Source of the DNA: Actinoplanes lobatus
GTDB lineage: Bacteria > Actinomycetota > Actinomycetes > Mycobacteriales > Micromonosporaceae
Assembly: GCF_014205215.1 (NCBI RefSeq)
Contig: NZ_JACHNC010000001.1
Coordinates: forward strand, 7,560,501 to 7,624,500
Reading direction: 5' to 3'
DNA: 64,000 nt
In this document: positions 8,599 through 16,710 of the stretch, piece after piece
How positions within the stretch are numbered: the stretch's first letter is position 1
Layout of the letters: each line of letters opens with the position of its first letter
Notes under the pieces: model-generated
Databases searched by the model: none
What the model was told of the DNA's origin: nothing
The model's input: the letters and a program-made list of their open reading frames with translations, nothing else
Made by a program: the position numbers and the translations under genes

Positions 8599-9608
8599 GA
8601 ATGCATCCAGTCGAGGACGGTGTCCTCGGCGTACCGGATCAGGGTGGTCCACCAGGCCGACCGTTCGGCGGCGTTGCTGGTCTCCGTGAGCCACCGGCCG
8701 CGGACGGCCGCCGCGCCGCCGACGATCGGGTCCAGGTAGAAGGTCGACGACGCGCCGGCCCGCTGCGAGACGCGGCCCCACGCCTCGCTCCGGGTCCGCG
8801 TCAGCCGCTCGCCCTGGGACCAGTAGGACGGTTGCCGGTTGAACCGGTTGATCAGGTCCTGCCACGCCCGCACGGCGGTGGCGGGGCTCGCGGTGCCCGC
8901 CCGGGCGGCCTGGTCGATCTCGACGGCTTGCACGGTCCGGAACCGCAGCTCCGGCCACTTCGCCCACTCGTCGGCGACGTACTGCGCCCGGAGCAGGTCG
9001 AGGTCCACGGCAGCCGCGCTGAGCAGGCCGTGGCGCAGGAACTCCGCCAGGTCGGCGTCGGTGTCCACGAATCGGGCACGCTGATAGATGCTGGTGCCCG
9101 CGTCGAGGGCGACCAGGGTCGAGAGGAAGTCCCAGTCGGCCGGGGTCACCAGGGCCGCGCCGTCGTCGTACGCAATCCCGGCCTGATCGTCGCGCAGCGC
9201 CGCCGCGTAGCCGGTGCCGGCGAACTCGGCCAGCTCCGCATCGGTGCCCTCGAGCGCGCGCCGGGCCGCCGCGGCGACCCATGGGAACGTCGACGCCGGG
9301 TGCGCGGCCGCCTTGCTGTTGGCGAAGTCGAGGTGGCCCGCCCGGATCTGTGCCGCCTGGTCCAGCGCGGCCTGGTAGCCGCTGGCGAGAAACGTCGTGA
9401 CCTGCGCGGCGGTGGCCAGGGCGGCGGTGGCCGCCTCGCGGACGGACCGGCGCGGATCGTGGACCGACAGCCAGAGGACGAACTCCCGGTCGGCCTGGGC
9501 CGGGTTCGTCACCAGGGCCGGTGGACCCGCCGCGAACGCCGGCGACGGCGCCACCAGCGCGCCCACTCCGGCGGCGGCCACGGCCCGGAAAACATTCCTG
9601 CGCTTCAA
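8595..9608 (-). CDS. secreted ALF-repeat protein
   Basis: 337 aa from TTG 9608, preceded by ACGGGGAG at 6-nt spacing. The N-terminus LKRRNVFRAVAAAGVGALVA ends in PAFA and resembles a Tat or Sec signal peptide. The mature protein is alpha-helical with repeated units of about 45 residues bearing FxxxGYxAAL and FLRHG motifs (FLASGYQAAL, FAGTGYAAALRDD, FLRHGLLSAA). This is the ALF short-repeat family of secreted actinobacterial proteins, whose function is unknown. It lies immediately downstream of the caspase-like gene on the same strand (118-bp gap), so readthrough is possible, though a link is not shown. Confidence 0.82.
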   Translation of the reverse strand: MKRRNVFRAVAAAGVGALVAPSPAFAAGPPALVTNPAQADREFVLWLSVHDPRRSVREAATAALATAAQVTTFLASGYQAALDQAAQIRAGHLDFANSKAAAHPASTFPWVAAAARRALEGTDAELAEFAGTGYAAALRDDQAGIAYDDGAALVTPADWDFLSTLVALDAGTSIYQRARFVDTDADLAEFLRHGLLSAAAVDLDLLRAQYVADEWAKWPELRFRTVQAVEIDQAARAGTASPATAVRAWQDLINRFNRQPSYWSQGERLTRTRSEAWGRVSQRAGASSTFYLDPIVGGAAAVRGRWLTETSNAAERSAWWTTLIRYAEDTVLDWMHS

Positions 9609-9726
9609 TGCAACTCCCCGTTGATCACCAAAGATCGATGCGACGGTCAGCAATTGAAGCACACGATCACCATCACGAGACGTACCAGTCGAACCACCGT
9701 GGTGACCGTCAACGTGGACGGCGGCT

Positions 9727-11574
9727 TCACCGTCTGAGCGGAGCGGGAGACAGGTGGAGCCGTACGGTGAGCAGGACGGTTGCCCACTCCGGTCCGCCGT
9801 CCGGGTCCGTCGCCTCGTCACGGGTGACAGCCTGGACCGCCAGCCGGTCGAGGACGTTGCGGCTGGTCCGGACGGCCGCCGATCGTGTGGGGACGGGCTC
9901 GCCGAGGCGGGGCAGGTCGAACGCGGCCGAGTCGAACGGCTGCTCCGAGACAATGATCTTCCACCACGCCTCGACGACGGCACGGCCGTTCCAGCGATCC
10001 TCGGGGATGACGCCGGCCACCGAGAAGCCCTCGGAGACGTCCACGCCGGAACGTGGTGGGATCAGCCGGGTGGGGAGCAGCCGGTCGTGGATCCGGAGAT
10101 CGTCGGTCAGGGTGAGTAGGGCGCAGTACAGGGGACGGTCGGTCGCGTTGCCCAGGGACAGGTCGTCGGCCGCCTGATAGGCGAGGTCTACGGGATCGCT
10201 GTCTCCCGGTGCGGTAGGCCACGACTGGAACGTGTCGAGCATGGGCCGGGGATTGTGGTTGGTCCGGTGCAGGCGCACCTGCCCGCGGGCGATCGTCGAC
10301 ACCGGATTGTCCAGTTGTTTGACGGCCTGCCAGCGGCCCAGATGGTCGAGCCGCTCCCGGACGATGACGGCGCCCTCCGGAGTGGCCGGAACCGGCGCGG
10401 CCAGCGGCGTGCCGTCGGGCCCGGCGATCATCAGCCATCCGTAACGAGCGTGGACCACGAACTCGCCGTCGCCGGCTTCGCGGATGTGCGGGGAGTCCGC
10501 GATGTGGGCGCGGACCAGGTCGGTGGCCTCCGGGACGCCGTCCAGCCGGATCCCGCCCGGCGGCAGCGGCAGGTCGACGACGGTGGCCGGATACCGCAGG
10601 CCCGGGTCGGGGTCCCAGCCGGGGTCGACGGTCACCCGGCAGTGGCGGGACTCCACCTCGGTCACCCGGGCACGGCCCAGCGGTGGTGCGCCGTCCGGCT
10701 CCGGAGGATGGACCGCCACGACCGTGGTCCGGCCGTCCAGCGGCGGCGGGACGCGGTGCGCCGGGCCCACGTCGATCCACCAGTGGCCCTGGTAGCGCTC
10801 CAGCCTGACCCCGGGCGGGCGCGGCCGCACGATCCCGCCGAACATCGGCTCGTCCATGGAGGCGGGCGGTACGGCGTAGCCGACCGGTTCCTGATCGCCG
10901 ACCAGCTGGGTGACCCAGTGGTACGCCCAGTTGTGCTGCACGTAGTACGAGAAGGTCTCCGGTGTGGCCAGCCCCTGCCGCAGCATCGCCGAGAAGGCGC
11001 CCTGGGAAAGGCTGTCGATCACCAGCTCCGAGGCCGTTTGATCGGGTCGGCAGGCGGCCAGGACGACACGTGGCGGGTTGAGTTCCGGGGTGAGCGCGAT
11101 CCGGCGCGACTGCGGGTCGGGCGGGACGGCGCGTGACCGTCTGCCGGCACTCGTGTAGCGGTGGGTGTGGCCGCAGTCCAGGATGACCAGCATGTGGGCG
11201 CCGCCGGCGGTGACCTCGGCGATCAGGGCGTTGATCTCCGCCTCGGCCAGGTCCGGGACACCGGGTGTCCGGCTGTCGGCGCACACGATGGTCGGGTGTT
11301 CGCTTTCCGGTTCCACCGACCCGTACCCGGAGAAGTAGAAGACCGCCGCGTCTCCGGTCCCGGCCCGGGCGAGGTGGCCGGTGAATCCGTCCATGACGGC
11401 ATGCCGCGTCGCTTCGGCGTCGCGTAGTTCCCGGATCCGCAGCATCGGCCGCGGGACCTGGTCGCGTAGCAGCTCCCGGAACCCGTCGATGTCGTTGAGG
11501 CAGCCGTCCAGCGCGGTCATGCGGCCGCCGTAGTCGTTCACACCTACCAGGAGGACGTAGACGTCACCGGCCAT
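9727..11574 (-). CDS. caspase-like (C14/metacaspase) protein with His-to-Tyr change
   Basis: 615 aa, ATG 11574. The N-terminal 240 residues are a caspase/metacaspase p20-like fold: VYVLLVGVNDYGG, the beta-strand VFYFSGYGS and the strand MLVILDCGHTH. In this fold the dyad is His in (F/Y)SGHGS and Cys in LDCCHS. Here Cys134 is kept but the His position, residue 84, is Tyr (TAC codon). About 370 further residues contain beta-rich segments typical of C-terminal regions in actinobacterial caspase effectors; the last part includes YCALLTLTDDLRIHDRLLP, resembling the DUF4384-like accessory region. No signal peptide. It is divergent from the hydrolase/STAND genes, and a 77-bp family X remnant precedes its start codon. 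It may be an inactive pseudoprotease or use another base. Confidence 0.85.
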   Translation of the reverse strand: MAGDVYVLLVGVNDYGGRMTALDGCLNDIDGFRELLRDQVPRPMLRIRELRDAEATRHAVMDGFTGHLARAGTGDAAVFYFSGYGSVEPESEHPTIVCADSRTPGVPDLAEAEINALIAEVTAGGAHMLVILDCGHTHRYTSAGRRSRAVPPDPQSRRIALTPELNPPRVVLAACRPDQTASELVIDSLSQGAFSAMLRQGLATPETFSYYVQHNWAYHWVTQLVGDQEPVGYAVPPASMDEPMFGGIVRPRPPGVRLERYQGHWWIDVGPAHRVPPPLDGRTTVVAVHPPEPDGAPPLGRARVTEVESRHCRVTVDPGWDPDPGLRYPATVVDLPLPPGGIRLDGVPEATDLVRAHIADSPHIREAGDGEFVVHARYGWLMIAGPDGTPLAAPVPATPEGAVIVRERLDHLGRWQAVKQLDNPVSTIARGQVRLHRTNHNPRPMLDTFQSWPTAPGDSDPVDLAYQAADDLSLGNATDRPLYCALLTLTDDLRIHDRLLPTRLIPPRSGVDVSEGFSVAGVIPEDRWNGRAVVEAWWKIIVSEQPFDSAAFDLPRLGEPVPTRSAAVRTSRNVLDRLAVQAVTRDEATDPDGGPEWATVLLTVRLHLSPAPLRR

Positions 11575-11578
11575 GCCG

Positions 11579-11655
11579 TCACAGTAGGTCCCACCGGCGC
11601 TTGAACCAACGGGTCAGGGGCTTCGCGAGATAGTGGTGGCGGGCGGCCCACTACC
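11579..11655 (-). pseudogene. remnant of family X gene (3' end only)
   Basis: Read on the minus strand this encodes WAARHHYLAKPLTRWFKRRW then DLL and a stop, nearly the same as the last residues of the intact gene at 16711-17676. About 70 bp align base for base with roughly ten mismatches, and the similarity continues through the stop into the next start codon (TGACGGCATG followed by codons for GDV). Everything upstream of the remnant is lost. It shows that the caspase gene once followed, or recombined behind, a family X gene. Confidence 0.8.
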
Positions 11656-11712
11656 GCGAATACATTTCGGAACGAACGTCGTGGTGGCCGGACCCAAGCG
11701 ACAGGAGTGAGT

Positions 11713-12708
11713 GTGACCGATTCGGACATAGTCGCCGGTCTGCTGCGACCGTACCTTGATTTGTCCCTGCCATCCCTGGTCACCGAGATGCGGGCGGATG
11801 CGGTGGAGATCACCACGGCTTCGGTGCCGCACCTGGTGTCGTTCGGCGAGGTCGGTGCGGACGCGGTCGTCTGCCTCGGTCCCTTCGGGGGCGACGTCCG
11901 ATGGCGTAACCCGCTGCCGCTGATCCGGGCCGGACTGCTGCGCCGGCTGATCGCCGGACAGCGGGAGGCGCCCGCCCCGGCCGTGCTGGCGTTACCGGGT
12001 CCGTCGCTGCTCCCCGTGCTGGAGCAGCCGCAGGTCCGCCGGGCAACGGCCAGGGGTGATTTCTCCGCGGTGGCGGAGGCCTACCTGACCGGGCTGACCG
12101 ACCAGGGCGTACGCCGAATCCTGATCTTCGGATTCTCCCAGGGCGCCTCGCTCGCGGCACACATCGCGGCGCGAGCGCCCCGGCACGGCGTGCAGGTGGA
12201 CAGTCTGGCGCTCGCCGACCCGCCGGGGTTGCGCCAGGTCGCGTTGCCGGCCCTGGTCGGCCGGTACGTCGGCGAGGGCCCGAAACTGTCCCAGGACGTC
12301 GGCCGTAATCCGCTCCTGGGCTACCGCGATGCCTACCACAGCCTGGCCGGTGGTGACCGGGTGCACGCGGTGCTCGGCCGGCTGTCCTTGTCGATCACGC
12401 TGGGTCGCGGGCACAGCCGGGGGACCCTGTCCGCGGCCGTCCAAACGGTGCTGGCCCGGGGTGTGCCGGTCAGCATCGCGGTTGGCGGCGCGTCCCGGCT
12501 GAGCCCGATCGCCGACGCGCTGGCTTTCACACAGAGTCTGCCGGCGGAAGATCGCCGGCTGTGCGACGTGCTCGTGGTCACCGGCCGACATCACGGCTGG
12601 TTGCACGACACCGCGATGTACCTGGAGAGCCAGCTGGTCCATCTCTCGCACAAGTCAGCGTTCGGCCGGCGGGAGGATGCGGCGCCGTGGCCGGCCCGGA
12701 TCGGCTGA
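11713..12708 (+). CDS. alpha/beta hydrolase-fold protein, putative effector
   Basis: 331 aa from GTG 11713, chosen because AGGAG ends about 5 nt before it; GTG 11707 would overlap that site. The nucleophile elbow is GFSQG (Ser142) after a hydrophobic strand (RILIF), and VVTGRHHGWLHD near the C-terminus supplies the likely catalytic His. The N-terminal 100 residues do not match a standard esterase. No signal peptide. It is the first gene of the set reading into the membrane peptide and the STAND-TPR NTPase and is divergent from the caspase-like gene by 138 bp. The substrate is unknown; an effector role is inferred from context. Confidence 0.7.
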   Translation: MTDSDIVAGLLRPYLDLSLPSLVTEMRADAVEITTASVPHLVSFGEVGADAVVCLGPFGGDVRWRNPLPLIRAGLLRRLIAGQREAPAPAVLALPGPSLLPVLEQPQVRRATARGDFSAVAEAYLTGLTDQGVRRILIFGFSQGASLAAHIAARAPRHGVQVDSLALADPPGLRQVALPALVGRYVGEGPKLSQDVGRNPLLGYRDAYHSLAGGDRVHAVLGRLSLSITLGRGHSRGTLSAAVQTVLARGVPVSIAVGGASRLSPIADALAFTQSLPAEDRRLCDVLVVTGRHHGWLHDTAMYLESQLVHLSHKSAFGRREDAAPWPARIG

Positions 12709-12790
12709 CCGCTTCCGGGTGATGGTCCACCGTGTGGCGGGCCGCCGTTCGGGTGATGCCGTCGTGGTGGCGGCAGTCCACGATGGTGTG

Positions 12791-12919
12791 ATGACGCGAC
12801 AGCGACAGCGGCGGGAGTGGATGGTCGCGGGTGGGGTGTTGTTGGTGGCCGGGGTGGCCGTGCAGACCTTGGACGACGCGGACAACCAGGTCGGCGGCGA
12901 TGTCGAGTTCGACCGATGA
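12791..12919 (+). CDS. 42-aa single-pass membrane peptide
   Basis: The peptide has a basic N-terminus (MTRQRQRREW), one hydrophobic span of about 18 residues (MVAGGVLLVAGVAVQTL) and an acidic tail (DDADNQVGGDVEFDR). Its stop overlaps the start of the NTPase gene as ATGA, so the two should be translationally coupled. The same frame is open upstream and could start at ATG 12722 (65 aa), 14 bp after the hydrolase stop; I prefer ATG 12791 because it gives a clean membrane-peptide layout. The ribosome site is weak. It has no recognised family. It could anchor the NTPase or form an effector pore. Confidence 0.6.
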   Translation: MTRQRQRREWMVAGGVLLVAGVAVQTLDDADNQVGGDVEFDR

Positions 12920-15900
12920 GTCGGTGGTCGAAACCGGGTCCGGTGTCGGAGCAGACCGTGACCGGGAACCTGGTCTTCGGCGACATCGTCCAGATCGCGC
13001 ACGTGGGTGGGGATGTGACCATCGTCAGCCGGCAGCCGCCGCCGTACCGGGTCGTACCGGCCGATGACCGGCCGGTTCCGGTCAGTGCGGACCGGGCGCG
13101 GGCGCAGCCGAGCCGGTTGCTGCTGGCCCGTCACCAGATCGTGCCGTTCACCGGCCGGCAACGCACCCTGGACAGCCTGGCCACCTGGTCGGACGGGTCC
13201 GAGCCGGTCGCGGCGCGGCTGATCCACGCTCCCGGAGGACAGGGCAAGACCCGGCTGGCCGGACACGTCGGCGTCCTGGCCGCGGCGGCGGGATGCGCGG
13301 TGTGGCAGGTCACCCACACCCCGGCTCTGGCTGCGGGCGCGGATGCCGGTGGGGTGTCGCGGGTCGGGGTGCCCGCCGGTGCGGTGCTGGTGGTGGTCGA
13401 CTACGCCGACCGGTGGCCGGCCTCGGCACTGTTGGCCCTGCTCACCCAGATGCACGACCTGCACCAGACGCTCCGGGCCCGGATCCGGGTCCTGCTGCTG
13501 GCCCGCTCGGACGGTTATTGGTGGCCGGCGGTCGCCGACCGCGCCGACAGCGATCTCGGCATCGACGTCGACCAGATGAGCCTGCCCCCGCTGGCCGCCG
13601 ACAGCCTCGACGACTGGCCGGGCCTGTTCACCACGGCCGCCGGCCGGTTCGCCGACGCGATGAATCTGCCGGCCCCGGCGGGCGGGTGGCCGGTGCCGCC
13701 GCCGTCCGGCCCCGGGTACGGGCAGGTCCTGGCCGTGCACATGGCTGCCCTCGCCACCGTCGACGCCCACCGGCACGGCCGGCAGGCCCCGACCGATCCG
13801 GCGGCGGTGTCGACATATCTGCTGCGACGGGAACAGGCCTACTGGCAGCACCTGCACACCCGTCCCGAAGCCCCCGTACCGACCCGGCCGGAACTGATGC
13901 ACCGGGTCGTGTTCACCGCGACGCTGACCGGCGCCCGGCCCCGTCCCGTCGCCAGGCAGGCACTGACCTGCGCCGGATTCACCGACACCGAGAATCCCGT
14001 GGACCGGGTCATCGACGACCACACCGTCTGCTACCCGCCCGCCGATGGGCGCACGGTGTTCGAACCGGTGCACCCGGACCGGCTCGGCGAGGACCTGATC
14101 GCCCTGTCGATACCCGACGGCCAGAACGCGGAGAACCGGCTGGCCCGCGACTGGGCGCCCGGGGCGGTCACCGGGCTGCTCACCACCGCGTTGCCAGAGC
14201 CGCCGGTGTGGACCGCGGCGGCGGTCACCACGCTGGTCGAGGCCGCCCGCCGATGGCCACACCTGGCCGAGCAGATGCTGTACCCGTTGATCCGGACCCA
14301 CCCGCACCTGATCATCGCCGCAGGCGGAGCCACCCTCACCCGCCTGACCGGCATCCCCGGCCTCGACCCGGCTGTGCTGGAACCCCTGGAACCGCTGCTA
14401 CCCGCCAATCGGCACATCGACCTCGACATCGCCGCCGCCATCACCACCACCCTCACCACCCACCGGCTTACCCACACCACTGACCCCGCCGAACAAGCCC
14501 GGCTACACGCCACCCACGCCTTCCGACTGGCCAACGCCGGCCGTCGGGAGCAGGCCCTGGCCCGGGCTGAGGAAGCGACCGTCATTTACCGCCGGTTGGC
14601 CGAGGCCAACCCTGATGCCTGCCTGCCCGATCTCGCCATGTCGTTGAACAACCTCGGTAACCGCCTGTCCGAGTTGGGCCTTCGGGAGCAGGCTTTGGCC
14701 CGGGCTGAGGAAGCGACCGTCATTTACCGCCGGTTGGCCGAGGCCAACCCTGATGCCTGCCTGCCCGATCTCGCCATGTCGTTGAACAACCTCGGTAACC
14801 GCCTGTCCGAGTTGGGCCTTCGGGAGCAGGCTTTGGCCCGGGCTGAGGAAGCGACCGTCATTTACCGCCGGTTGGCCGAGGCCAACCCTGATGCCTGCCT
14901 GCCCGATCTCGCCATGTCGTTGAACAACCTCGGTAACCGCCTGTCCGAGTTGGGCCTTCGGGAGCAGGCTTTGGCCCGGGCTGAGGAAGCGACCGTCATT
15001 TACCGCCGGTTGGCCGAGGCCAACCCTGATGCCTACCTGCCCGACCTCGCCGCGTCGTTGAACAACCTCGGTAACCGCCTGTCCGAGTTGGGCCGCCGGG
15101 AGCAGGCCCTGACCGTGGCTGAGGAAGCCGTCACCATTCGGCGTGGGCTGGCCGAGGCCAACCCTGATGCCTACCTGCCCGACCTCGCCGTGTCGTTGAA
15201 CAATCTCGGTATCTTCCTGTCCGGGCTGGGGCGTCGGGAGCAGGCCCTGGCCCGGGCTGAGGAAGCCGCTACTATCCGGCGTGGGCTGGCCGAGGCCAAC
15301 CCTGATGCCTACCTGCCCGACCTCGCCGTGTCGTTGAACAATCTCGGTATCTTCCTGTCCGGGCTGGGGCGTCGGGAGCAGGCCCTGGCCCGGGCTGAGG
15401 AAGCCGCTACTATCCGGCGTGGGCTGGCCGAGGCCAACCCTGATGCCTACCTGCCCGACCTCGCCGTGTCGTTGAACAATCTCGGTATCTTCCTGTCCGG
15501 GCTGGGGCGTCGGGAGCAGGCCTTGGCCCCGGCTGAGGAAGCGACCGTTATTTACCGCCGGTTGGCCGAGGCCAACCCTGATGCCTACCTGCCCGACCTC
15601 GCCATGTCGTTGAACAATCTCGGCGCCTTCCTGTCCGAGTTGGGGCGTCGGGAGCAGGCCCTGGCTCAGGCTGAGGAAGCGACCGTCATCTACCGCCGGC
15701 TGGCCGAGGCCAACCCTGATGCCTACCTGCCCGACCTCGCCGCGTCGTTGAACAACCTCGGTAACCGCCTGTCCGAGTTGGGCCGTCGGGAGCAGGCCCT
15801 GGCCCGGGCTGAGGAAGCCGTCACCATTCGGCGTGGGCTGGCCGAGGCCAACCCTGATGCCTACCTGCCCGACCTCGCCGCGTCGTTGCACAACCTCGGC

Positions 15901-16545
15901 GCCTTCCTGTCCGAGTTGGGGCGTCGGGAGCAGGCCCTGGCTCAGGCTGAGGAAGCGACCGTCATCTACCGCCGGCTGGCCGAGGCCAACCCTGATGCCT
16001 ACCTGCCCGACCTCGCCGCGTCGTTGAACAATCTCGGCAACCACCTGTCCGAGTTGGGCCGTCGGGAGCAGGCCCTGGCCCGGGCTGAGGAAGCCGTCAC
16101 CATTCGGCGTGGGCTGGCCGAGGCCAACCCTGATGCCTACCTGCCCGACCTCGCCGCGTCGTTGCACAACCTCGGCACGTTCCTGTCCGGGCTGGGCCGT
16201 CGGGAGCAGGCCCTGGCCCGGGCTGAGGAAGCCGTCACCATTCGGCGTGGGCTGGCCGAGGCCAACCCCGACGCCTACCTGCCCGACCTCGCCATGTCGT
16301 TGCGGGCGTACGGGTGGGTGTGCGTGAACGTGAAAGCCAACTATGCCCAGGCTCTGGAATCGGTCACCGAGGCGATCGGCCTCTTCGAGCCACTCACCGA
16401 GCAACTGCCCGACGTGTTCGCCGGACAGCTGATTTCGGCGTACCGCACCTTGGCAGATGTCCTCGACGGTCTCGGCCGGGCCGATGAGGCAACGGACCTG
16501 CGCCGGCAGCTTGATCAGCTGGCCGGGCACGGCCGGGCCAGCTGA
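12916..16545 (+). CDS. STAND NTPase with 13-unit TPR array
   Basis: 1,209 aa from ATG 12916 (ATGA overlap with the membrane peptide). Residues 8-37 form a short strand-rich segment (TVTGNLVFGDIVQIAHVGGD) like those preceding actinobacterial STAND domains. The NTPase has the P-loop GGQGKT (107-112) and a Walker B strand AVLVVVDYADRW (Asp162). A helical region follows to about residue 540. Residues 544-1141 are 13 TPR units of exactly 46 aa carrying LNNLG and EANPDAYLPDLA motifs. A short helical C-terminus ends the protein. STAND NTPases act as signal-dependent switches that oligomerise; the TPR array is the likely sensor. No effector domain is fused, so the hydrolase, peptide or caspase-like protein nearby may supply it. 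Confidence 0.88.
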   Translation: MSRWSKPGPVSEQTVTGNLVFGDIVQIAHVGGDVTIVSRQPPPYRVVPADDRPVPVSADRARAQPSRLLLARHQIVPFTGRQRTLDSLATWSDGSEPVAARLIHAPGGQGKTRLAGHVGVLAAAAGCAVWQVTHTPALAAGADAGGVSRVGVPAGAVLVVVDYADRWPASALLALLTQMHDLHQTLRARIRVLLLARSDGYWWPAVADRADSDLGIDVDQMSLPPLAADSLDDWPGLFTTAAGRFADAMNLPAPAGGWPVPPPSGPGYGQVLAVHMAALATVDAHRHGRQAPTDPAAVSTYLLRREQAYWQHLHTRPEAPVPTRPELMHRVVFTATLTGARPRPVARQALTCAGFTDTENPVDRVIDDHTVCYPPADGRTVFEPVHPDRLGEDLIALSIPDGQNAENRLARDWAPGAVTGLLTTALPEPPVWTAAAVTTLVEAARRWPHLAEQMLYPLIRTHPHLIIAAGGATLTRLTGIPGLDPAVLEPLEPLLPANRHIDLDIAAAITTTLTTHRLTHTTDPAEQARLHATHAFRLANAGRREQALARAEEATVIYRRLAEANPDACLPDLAMSLNNLGNRLSELGLREQALARAEEATVIYRRLAEANPDACLPDLAMSLNNLGNRLSELGLREQALARAEEATVIYRRLAEANPDACLPDLAMSLNNLGNRLSELGLREQALARAEEATVIYRRLAEANPDAYLPDLAASLNNLGNRLSELGRREQALTVAEEAVTIRRGLAEANPDAYLPDLAVSLNNLGIFLSGLGRREQALARAEEAATIRRGLAEANPDAYLPDLAVSLNNLGIFLSGLGRREQALARAEEAATIRRGLAEANPDAYLPDLAVSLNNLGIFLSGLGRREQALAPAEEATVIYRRLAEANPDAYLPDLAMSLNNLGAFLSELGRREQALAQAEEATVIYRRLAEANPDAYLPDLAASLNNLGNRLSELGRREQALARAEEAVTIRRGLAEANPDAYLPDLAASLHNLGAFLSELGRREQALAQAEEATVIYRRLAEANPDAYLPDLAASLNNLGNHLSELGRREQALARAEEAVTIRRGLAEANPDAYLPDLAASLHNLGTFLSGLGRREQALARAEEAVTIRRGLAEANPDAYLPDLAMSLRAYGWVCVNVKANYAQALESVTEAIGLFEPLTEQLPDVFAGQLISAYRTLADVLDGLGRADEATDLRRQLDQLAGHGRAS
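14545..16338 (+). repeat. 13 tandem 138-bp units inside the STAND-TPR gene
   Basis: CGGGAGCAGG recurs exactly every 138 bp at 14545, 14683, 14821, 14959, 15097, 15235, 15373, 15511, 15649, 15787, 15925, 16063 and 16201. Neighbouring units are identical or almost so over their whole length (for example those starting 14683 and 14821, and 15235 and 15373), while others differ in blocks. This pattern is what recent unit duplication and gene conversion produce. Each unit encodes one TPR hairpin pair, so changes in copy number keep the frame. Confidence 0.95.
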
Positions 16546-16706
16546 CGGCTCGGCCACTCTTGAGGATTCACGGCACCCGCGAACTGACCCATGCGCCACA
16601 CGTCGATTAGCAGCTGCGTCGCATGTTCAAGGGCCGTTTGCAGGTCGTCCTCGCGGAGACCGCCGAGCACCGGCACCGACCACGTCGCGGCGACATCACC
16701 GGTCAT
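16515..16706 (-). pseudogene. 63-aa ORF downstream of family X gene, doubtful
   Basis: ATG 16706 lies 4 nt after the family X stop on the same strand, and the first codons (MTGDV) match the first codons of the caspase-like gene (MAGDV) at DNA level. After those codons the similarity ends. The rest (VLGGLREDDLQTALEHATQL) is not a caspase and no family is recognised. The ORF overlaps the 3' end of the STAND-TPR gene by 31 bp on the opposite strand. It may be the stump of a gene that once followed family X, or a real small protein. Confidence 0.35.
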
Positions 16707-16710
16707 GCCG

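Noticed and set aside
9621..9737. Plus-strand 38-codon ORF from TTG ending HTITITRRTSRTTVVTVNVDGGFTV
   Set aside because: Beta-like, but it has no ribosome site, only TTG starts, and lies against two minus-strand genes, overlapping the caspase stop by 11 bp. It more likely belongs to the upstream region of the ALF-repeat gene.
14545..16338. Regular direct repeats as a CRISPR array
   Set aside because: Unit length is 138 bp without unique spacers, and the frame encodes TPRs through the whole array.
14503..16599. 698-codon ORF antisense to the TPR array
   Set aside because: It is open only because the 138-bp unit has no stop in that frame; its sequence mirrors the repeat (GQVGIRVGLGQP) and has no start signal.
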